Of a stretch of 64,000 nucleotides of DNA, positions 56,440 through 64,000 are shown piece after piece (within the stretch, counting starts at the first letter, position 1; each line of letters starts with the position of its first letter). Origin of the DNA: Morinoia aosen (lineage: Eukaryota > Arthropoda > Malacostraca > Amphipoda > Talitridae). The notes below the pieces were generated by a model that was not told where the DNA came from, ran no database searches, and saw nothing but the letters and a program-made list of their open reading frames with translations. The stretch spans positions 41,018,068 to 41,082,067 of the forward strand of contig CM059566.1 in the NCBI GenBank assembly GCA_030386875.1, read 5' to 3'. Made by a program: the position numbers and the translations under genes.

Positions 56440-56795
56440 CGGCTATTGCGCTGTTGATTAGTTATTGCGCTGTTATTTAGCTATTGCGCTGTTATTTAGC
56501 TATTGCGCTGTTGTTTACCTGTTGCACTGTTATTTAGCTACTGCGATGTTATTTAGCTATTGCGCTGTTATTTAGCTATTGCGCTGTTGTTTACCTGTTG
56601 CACTGTTATTTAGCTACTGCGATGTTATTTAGCTATTGCGCTGTTATTTAGCTATTGCGCTGTAATTTACCTGTTGCACTGTTATTTAGCTATTGCGCTG
56701 TTATTTAGCTATTGCGCTGTTATTTAGCTATTGCGCTATTATTTACGTCTTGTACTGTAATTTACCTATTGCGCGGTTATTTAGCTATTGCGGCT
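56440..56795. repeat. 19-bp minisatellite with higher-order structure
   Basis: TTATTTAGCTATTGCGCTG, about 18 copies. A 4-unit block with variants TTGTTTACCTGTTGCACTG and CTACTGCGATG occurs twice (about 56510 and 56588). Confidence 0.95.
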
Positions 56796-57914
56796 GTTTT
56801 GCGACTGGTAAGGACGAGAACTTCTAAACTTTGTGGGGAAAAACAAAGACAGTAGAATTAGCCTTTTTTTTCTTAAAATTTTCATTCCGCTTTTTATATG
56901 GTTTTGTGAGAATTGAAGTTGTTGTGTGTAGGCAATTCGAATTACTTTTTCGATCCCTCTGATGATTTGAAAAATTGGAAACATTCTTCTTGAGTGCTGT
57001 GGGAAATATTTTTGTTTTCCCACCGCAGGCACTGGAAATGTTGATTCTCTTCAACAACACCGTCCTAAAAATGTTGCTTTTCTCTCAATACCAACACCGT
57101 GGCGGCAAAGCGGCAGTAAAATATTTTCGTATTTTTTCTCATTGTACTAGAAATTAAAAAAAAAACATTAACGGAAAACGCACCAATGAAACACCTTACA
57201 TTGAGCAATCTCTAATATTCCTTAACTTCTTCTCTGTTATCAATTCTATTCAGTACCTGTTAGTGAGGCTCATGACCGTACAGCGTGTGCTCAGCTGAAC
57301 AAAGTCTGCGTCTGTTATTTTCTTCACGCCCTCAAATTTGAACATATAACCTTCATGTCCATCTCATGTTCTGGTTCATAAGCGTGAAAATATAAACTGT
57401 AAGAAGTCATTCAAAATAATTTGTCTCAACGTGAAAAGTACGCATGTTATATACATATTTTATTATATGTAAATATTTTAAATATACTATAATAAATATG
57501 CATTATAGCTATTGTGTTTTATATATATATATATATATTTATAAATATATATATATATACATACATATATATATATATATACACGAGTATATAGACGTAT
57601 CTGGGAATGGCATTTTGTCATTAATTACAAGACAGTTAAATTCGAGGTACGATGAAAAGAAATTAATTTTTAAAATCCACGGAGAAAATCAAGCCAATTT
57701 AAAAGTTGCTCCAAAGAGCGAGCACATTTTTTCCACCAATAGTTCATGTTCTAGAATAACAGACGCTCCGCGCAGACAATGTACGTCGACTTTACTTCTT
57801 AGAGATTTCACACAGATGTTGTATAAAGCCGTGACGCATCGACGTTTTCACATCACCTTCACTCCTCTAAAGAAAAAGAATAACTTGACACGATCACGTC
57901 ACTTGACACACGTC
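56796..57914. other. AT-rich intergenic sequence with a TA microsatellite
   Basis: The (TA)n run lies at 57515-57585. The 158-codon frame at 57444-57920 passes through it and is not supported as a gene. Confidence 0.5.
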
Positions 57915-58160
57915 GCTTAACACGATCCCAACGTATTGAGACATATGTGTACCACTGGGTAAATCACCCATTCACGCACCCGTATAAGGGAATGGCATGT
58001 CACCTTTTTCGCAAACATTTTCAAAAATAACTGTTATCATAGGAGATGAAAAGTTATCGCAAAAGTTCATTTTTCATATTTCTAAGGAAGGATAAAAATA
58101 CGTACATACTAGCAGTGAAGTCAACTCCTCAATTCCACTGCTCACAACCTGTTAAAACCT
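57915..58160 (+). promoter_or_regulatory. dispersed sequence pair, copy 2; possible TATA promoter of gene C
   Basis: Diverged match to 34115-34345. It contains CCGTATAAGGG (TATA-like at 57983-57989), in the same orientation as gene C and about 340 bases before its ATG. Whether it is a promoter or just an old interspersed repeat cannot be told from this window. Confidence 0.35.
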
Positions 58161-58325
58161 GTTTTAAACTTCAACGTTCTTCATGTATCCTAGTGTACTC
58201 CATCTATACAATTTAATGACGAACTTCTTTTACTCTGCGTGTATAGGGCTTAGATCTACTTTTTTTATTCACGTCCATTGAATTTCAGGTCTGTTCTTGG
58301 CGTACATTTTCAGTTCTGCGTTGCC

Positions 58326-60256
58326 ATGACTACCTCCTCGACGCCAGCGTTTTGTGTGGTGATGCTCGCTGCGGTGATGGTCGCTATTGTGGTGACCGGT
58401 GAAGAGAAAACGGTGAGCTGCTAATTAAATATTCAAATGACTTGGTCGTTAAAATATTACGTAGGTTTGAGTTTAGTGTAAAAGACTTGGTCTATAAAAT
58501 ATTACGTAGGTTTGAGTTTAGTGTAAAAGACTTGGTCTTTAAAATATTACGTAGGTTTGAGTTAGTGTAAAAGACTTGGTCTTTAAAATATTACGTAGGT
58601 TTGGGGTTAGTGTAAAAGACATGGTCTTTAAAATATTACGTATGTTTGGGATTAGTGTAAAAGACTTGGTTTTTTAATGCTGAACTTGTTGACAATTAAG
58701 AAAGGTTCTGATGTGAAATAAAACTTGCCTGTGCCTGTTTTTGATTTATTATGTTTTAAATGAGTTCAGAGGGAGCACTGTGAAAAATATGAATTAGATG
58801 AAGACAAGCTAACGCTTCTTTGTCGAGCAAAGGGTTAATAAATTAGATTCTTCACCAAAATCATGATCAATTTCTTACTTCTCTGTAGAAATTTTGTTCC
58901 CTTTCTTCTTTAAAATAGTTCCTACCCAAAATTTGGTGCAATTTTCAAGTCCTAAGTGAATAATTACATGATTTCTTCCTAACATTCTGCGCCAAAATGT
59001 TTACCCAATTTTGACATTTTTGAAAAAATGTTTCTAATTCAAATTCAGCGGTAAATAATAGTAATGAATATTTCTCTATGTTTGAGAAAGATTTTTCAAG
59101 ATTTTACTTTCACTCAGAATAAACTTTATCGAACTACAATCATATGGGATTTTTATTCGTATGATCTTGAAATATTTTCCAATCGTGACATTATTCCAAC
59201 CAGGTACGAAAGCCCACAGAGGATCTCGGAGATCGCACGTTTGGTTCGGACGACATTCAGAAAATATTCCAAGATGGAGACGAGCTCGGCATCCTTGCTG
59301 GAAAATATTCCGAAAAATCAAATGAAGGCAAAAGGCGCATTTTTCTTGGAAAAAGCAGAGTTTCCCAGTCCTCTGCATCGGGACGCTCTAAGGACCGCTC
59401 AGGAAAAGGCAACGACATGGAGGGAAATGGAGTATTTCCCGAGGAATTTACCATGAGAAATGACGGACTGAATGTATTTGGAAATGAAGGAATAGCAGAA
59501 TACGTGATGAGTAAACGTGATATGGGCGATGGAGTATTTCCGGAAGAAATAACCGTACGGGAAATCAATAACCATGAGATGGGCGATGGAGTATTTCCGG
59601 ATGAAATAACCGTACTGGCAACCAATAACCATAATTTGGGTGATGGAGTATTTCCGGAAGAAATAACCGTACGGGCCGCCAATAACCGTGATGTGAGGGA
59701 TGGAGTATTTCCGGAAGAAATAACCGTACGGGAATTCAATAACCATGAGATGGGCGATGGAGTATTTCCGGATGAAATAACCGTACGGGCAACCAATAAC
59801 CGTAATTTGGGCGATGGAGTATTTCCGGATGAAATAACGGTACGGGCAACCAATAACCGTGTTGTGAAAGCTGGAGTATTTCCGGAAGAAATAACCGTAC
59901 GGGAAATCAATAACCCTGATGTGAAAGATGGAGTATTTCCAGAAGAAATAATCATACGGGCAACCAATAACCATGAGATGGGCGATGGAGTATTTCCGGA
60001 TGAAATAACCGTACGGGAAATCAATAACCCTGATTTGAAAGATGGAGTATTTCCAGAAGAAATAATCATACGGGCAACCAATAACCATGAGATGGGCGAT
60101 GGAGTATTTCCGGAAGAAATAACCGTACGGGAAATCAATAACCATGAGATGGGCGATGGAGTATTTCCGGAAGAAATAACCGTACGGGTAAGCAATAACC
60201 GTGGAGTATTTCCGGAAGAAATAACCGTACGCAATGATAACATATATGACATCTGA
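58326..60256 (+). CDS. gene C: secreted repeat protein, two exons, 379 aa
   Basis: I do not recognise the family. Exon 1 (58326-58412) encodes 29 residues: MTTSSTPAFCVVMLAAVMVA then IVVTGEEKT, a signal peptide, ending at a GTGAGC donor. Exon 2 (59204-60256) follows TTATTCCAACCAG and opens VRKPTEDLGDRTFGSDDIQK; the junction is phase 0. Residues 30 to about 104 are polar and charged with a Ser/Lys-rich stretch (VSQSSASGRSKDRSGKGND). From residue 139 come eleven full 19-residue repeats, GVFPEEITVREINNHEMGD consensus, then a shortened and a terminal copy; a lone GVFPEE also lies at 105. The mature protein has no cysteine. Repeat copies vary mostly at the EIN/ATN and HEM/RNL/PDV positions while GVFP-[ED]-E-I is kept. 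The frame is open from the acceptor to the stop, which supports it over the antisense frames. Confidence 0.8.
58435..58690 (+). repeat. 45-47 bp tandem repeat in the intron of gene C
   Basis: Five copies of GACTTGGTCTTTAAAATATT then ACGTAGGTTTGAGTTTAGTGTAAAA begin about 25 bases after the splice donor. Confidence 0.94.
59531..60256 (+). repeat. 57-bp coding repeat of gene C
   Basis: GGAGTATTTCCGGAAGAAAT then AACCGTACGGG, 11 full copies plus two ends. The unit is exactly 19 codons. The repeat leaves long frames open on the minus strand too (331 and 248 codons); these have no signal peptide exon or splice support. Confidence 0.96.
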
Positions 60257-61254
60257 AAACCGATGGGCTATTTTCTAAAAAAGATCGTTTAGATGAGGCG
60301 AATGTATCTGGATTGATGACCCTTGAAATCTGCATAATTAGTTCATTAATTAGGAAAAACTAGATGAAATACCACACACAGATAAATTTTCCATGAATGT
60401 TTTTTCTGGAGATTTTTTCATTAACAAGAAAGATCTTTGTGACACTTTTCGCAAAAAAAACGCTACGATTTTTGTACAATGAATTTCATTAAATAATCAT
60501 TGAATAACGTAATGATGGATTTTCCTGACATTTTTTGCAATGAGTATCATTGTTATTGATCCAATTTATTCCAAAAACGAAAGCAAATGTTGAAATTCAC
60601 AAGTTTTGGTGTTTGAATGATTTTATATTAATGAAATGAGCCGTTCTCACAGTAGCTTTTGATTCTGAAAAGAAAAAATATGTTTTTAGTAACAGATATT
60701 TTAGAAGCGCACAAATTGTGGTCGGAATTAAGGGAAACTAGCATTTACGAAAATTTTCTCTTGACATATAAGTATTTTTGCGAATGAGTATTCAAAATTG
60801 AAGTGAAGAAAAAATGCATAAAATATTAAGAAAGCATGTATCCAAAAATGAATTGCTAAATTTTTCGAGTCGTTCTAAAATAAAGAAAAAATGCTGAGCT
60901 TAAAAGGCATCTCTTTCTCGTTTCCCTTTTTCGTAAAATGTTTGGGAAAAAATCAATTGAGTTTCTTGCAGAGCATTATTTTTCCAATGCAAATGTTAGC
61001 CATTTCCAAGACAAAAATTTTCAAATGTTTATTTTACTATGTGAATAAATTTTTGGCTCTGTGATTTCGTTTTGAAAATGCTACACAAGTACTTTCAAAT
61101 TACATCTAAGTAATGAGAAAAATTTTATTCAAAATTTCTGGCACAAATTTAAAGAATTTAAAAGCGGTATCGTTTTTCAGTTCAACAAGTTTCATATCAT
61201 TGCATGATTATGGTATGGCAATAATGTGACAGTTAGGCTAATTCTTACAAGCTT
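60257..61254. other. AT-rich sequence downstream of gene C
   Basis: No gene seen. Several AATAAA-like hexamers occur; I cannot say which, if any, ends the gene C transcript. Confidence 0.55.
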
Positions 61255-62430
61255 TAGGGACCCGTAATATCTCTCTTATGAACACGTAACATCTCCCTCA
61301 TGGACTCGTAATATCTCTCTTATGAACCCGTAACATCTCCCTCATGGACTCGTAATATCTCTCTTATGAACCCGTAACATCTCCCTCATGGACCCGTAAT
61401 ATCTCTCTTATGAACCCGTAACATCTCCCTCATGGACCCGTAATATCTCTCTTATGAACACGTAACATCTCCCTCATGGACTCGTAATATCTCTCTTATG
61501 AACACGTAACATCTCCCTCATGGACTCGTAATATCTCTCTTATGAACCCGTAACATCTCCCTCATGGACCCGTAATATCTCTCTTATGAACACGTAACAT
61601 CTCCCTCATGGACTCGTAATATCTCTCTTATGAACACGTAACATCTCCCTCATGGACACTTAATATCTCTCTTATGAACCCGTAACATCTCCCTCATGGA
61701 CCCGTAATATCTCTCTTATGAACACGTAACATCTCCCTCATGGACCCGTAATATCTCTCTTATGAACACGTAACATCTCCCTCATGGACCCGTAATATCT
61801 CTCTTATGAACACGTAACATCTCCCTCATGGACCCGTAATATCTCTCTTATGAACACGTAACATCTCCCTCATGGACCCGTAATATCTCTCTTATGAACC
61901 CGTAACCTATCCCTCATGGACTCGTAATATCTCTCTTATGAACCCGTAACATCTCCCTCATGGACCCGTAATATCTCTCTTATGAACACGTAACATCTCC
62001 CTCATGGACCCGTAATATCTCTCTTATGAACCCGTAACATCTCCCTCATGGACTCGTAACATCTCTCATGGACCCGTAATATCTCTCATGGACCCGTAAT
62101 ATCTCCCTCATGGACCCGTAACATCTCCCTCATGGACCCGTAACATCTCCCTCATGGACACGTAACATCTCCCTCATGGACCCGTAATATCTCTCTTATG
62201 AACCCGTAACATCTCCCTCATAGACCCGTAACATCTCCCTCATGGACCCGTAATATCTCTCTTATGAACCCGTAACATCTCCCTCATAGACTCGTAACAT
62301 CTCTCATGGACCCGTAACATCTCCCTCATGGACCCGTAACATCTCCCTCATGGACCCGTAACATCTCCCTCATGGACCCGTAATATCTCTCATGAACCCG
62401 TAACATCTCCCTCATGGACCCGTAATATTT
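61255..62430. repeat. 22-bp minisatellite in 44-bp dimers, about 53 units
   Basis: CGTAATATCTCTCTTATGAACC alternates with CGTAACATCTCCCTCATGGACC (written here without exceeding a unit: ATATCTCTCTTATGAAC and ACATCTCCCTCATGGAC). Alternation is strict to about 62040, then runs of the second type appear. Confidence 0.97.
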
Positions 62431-62959
62431 CCTCTATCAAAGCAAACATTGATTATGCGTCAAATCACTCCAGCAAAACAGTTCCAGACGTTTTTAGTGA
62501 ACGAGAAATCCCTCATCATTTTACACAGAGAAATAAAGACAAATTCGATCGTTGCTTTTAGGCGCAACCATTAAGCTATAAAACGCTTTCCAGTTCAATA
62601 AAAGTCAGAGCCAAATAAATTACCCAGGACGTTCTGTAACATTTCGCCCTCGCGTCAAAATTTGCTGGAAACTCGCACTAGGGAAGAGTATGGGACGCTT
62701 TCTTGGGTTAAGGATTTTATCCCGGATTTTAGGGCACATAAAATTGTTCAACACCTTAAGAACTGTTGCTCTCTTGGGTTAAAGCTAAGTTATCCAGGAT
62801 TTTGGGCTCATAAGACCGTTCAACAGCATGTGAACTGTAACATTGTCCGTTTAATAGCGACTCACAATTTCTTCTGAGATTTTTTAGGTAATAGAAATAA
62901 GGATTCAAGCTTACCGAAATCCAGCTTGGTTGTGTGAAATATAATGATTTGACGACGCT
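62431..62959. other. intergenic sequence with one short duplication
   Basis: TTTCTTGGGTTAAGGATTTT at 62680 and CTCTTGGGTTAAAGCTAAGT at 62771 begin two diverged 90-bp copies (GGATTTTAGGGCACATAA versus GGATTTTGGGCTCATAA). The 71-codon frame across them is not called. Confidence 0.55.
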
Positions 62960-64000
62960 TTGTGCTTTTAGGGATAAATCTAAGCAAGGTGTGTTGAACT
63001 AACGCTTCTTTATAGAGGCTAGCGCAACGTGTAATGGACTGACCCTACTTTATAGAGGCTAAATTGAATCTAAGCTATGTGTTTTGAGCTAACGCTTCTT
63101 TACAGAGGCTAAATTCAATCTAAGAAATTTGCAATGGACTGACGCTACTTTATAGAGGCTAAATTCAATCTAGAAAGTGTGTAATGGACTGACGCTACTT
63201 TATAGAGGCTAAATTAAATCTAGAAAGTGTGTAATGGACTGACGCTACTTTATAGAGGCTAAATTAAATCTAGAAAGTGTGTAATGGACTGACGCTACTT
63301 TATAGAGGCTAAATTAAATCTAAGAAATATGTAATGGACTGACGCTACTTTATAGAGGCTAAATTAAATCTAGAAAGTGTGTAATGGACTGACGCTACTT
63401 TATAGAGGCTAAATTCAATCTAGAAAGTGTGTAATGGACTGACGCTACTTTATAGAGGCTAAATTAAATCTAGAAAGTGTGTAATGGACTGACGCTACTT
63501 TATAGAGGCTAAATTAAATCTAGAAAGTGTGTAATGGACTGACGCTACTTTATAGAGGCTAAATTAAATCTAAGAAATATGTAATGGACTGACGCTACTT
63601 TATAGAGGCTAAATTAAATCTAAGAAATGTGTAATGGACTGACGCTACTTTATAGAGGCTAAATTAAATCTAGAAAGTGTGTAATGGACTGACGCTACTT
63701 TATAGAGGCTAAATTAAATCTTGAAAATGTGTAATGGACTGACGCTACTTTATAGAGACTAAATTAAATCTAGAAAGTGTGTAATGGACTGACGCTACTT
63801 TATAGAGGCTAAATTAAATCTAGAAAGTGTGTAATGGACTGACGCTACTTTATAGAGGCTAAATTAAATCTAAGAAATGTGTTATGGACTGACGCTACTT
63901 AATAGAGGCTAAATTAAATCTAAGAAATGTGTAATGGACTGACGCTACTTTATAGAGGCTAAATTAAATCTAGAAAGTGTGTAATGGACTGACGCTACTT
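62960..64000. repeat. 50-bp tandem repeat, about 20 copies, cut by window end
   Basis: TAATGGACTGACGCTACTTT then ATAGAGGCTAAATTAAATCT and AGAAAGTGTG. Variants TAAGAAATRTG and CTTCTTTATAG mark subsets; the first copies near 63000 are the most diverged. The array continues past base 64000. Confidence 0.97.

Noticed and set aside
59257-60252. 331- and 248-codon antisense frames over gene C
   Set aside because: The 57-bp coding repeat keeps several frames open. Only the plus frame joins a signal-peptide exon through good splice sites and is open back to the acceptor.
1-64000. CRISPR array interpretation of the regular repeats
   Set aside because: Repeats are contiguous without unique spacers, and the sequence is eukaryotic.

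Overview
The window looks like nuclear DNA from an animal, most likely an arthropod. The evidence is short two-exon genes with GT-AG introns, a Tc1/mariner-type transposase, a Gypsy LTR element, a non-LTR retrotransposon fragment, hAT-like and foldback MITEs, and AT-rich sequence full of minisatellites. I see no prokaryotic gene organisation, rRNA, tRNA or CRISPR. I cannot name the species.

Host genes. Three probable host genes are visible, all small and of the same design. Exon 1 encodes little more than a signal peptide, a phase-0 intron follows, and one second exon encodes the whole cysteine-free mature protein. They are gene A (minus, 4472-5372, 128 aa, with a possible non-coding first exon near 6817-6860), gene B (minus, 38767-39636, 167 aa) and gene C (plus, 58326-60256, 379 aa, ending in a 19-residue tandem repeat domain). 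I recognise no family for any of them. They look like secreted proteins of unknown function.

Mobile elements in order: a hAT-type MITE with an 8-bp target duplication (11756-11991); two inverted copies of a roughly 270-bp MITE carrying perfect TGACGTCA sites (12163-12430, 12795-13066); an internally deleted Gypsy element with near-identical 365-bp LTRs and a 5-bp target duplication (25826-28055); a 5'-truncated LINE ORF2 end (31203-31650, minus); a DD41D mariner-like element with an intact transposase, sitting in the loop of an older foldback (32379-33777); a nested pair of elements with TGT...ACA ends and 4-bp target duplications (42186-48202 containing 43778-47911, the inner one with 722-bp inverted repeats), the outer one splitting a 20-bp minisatellite in register; and a foldback element (53136-53366). 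A small dispersed repeat with a conserved stem-loop occurs at 9788, 28507, 29131 and 37900.

Tandem repeats. By summing spans, roughly a fifth of the window is minisatellite, in more than twenty arrays with units of 11-97 bp (larger duplications go up to about 290 bp). The largest are 23532-25302 (31 bp), 54357-55577 (23 bp), 61255-62430 (22/44 bp) and 62960-64000 (50 bp, running off the end). Most long open frames in the window are by-products of these arrays.

The rest (notably 194-2512, 6960-9787, 15229-17450, 34346-36718, 60257-61254) is AT-rich sequence in which I see no supportable gene. The genes do not form a visible pathway. What links them is shared architecture and tandem duplications clustered just downstream of their 5' splice sites.
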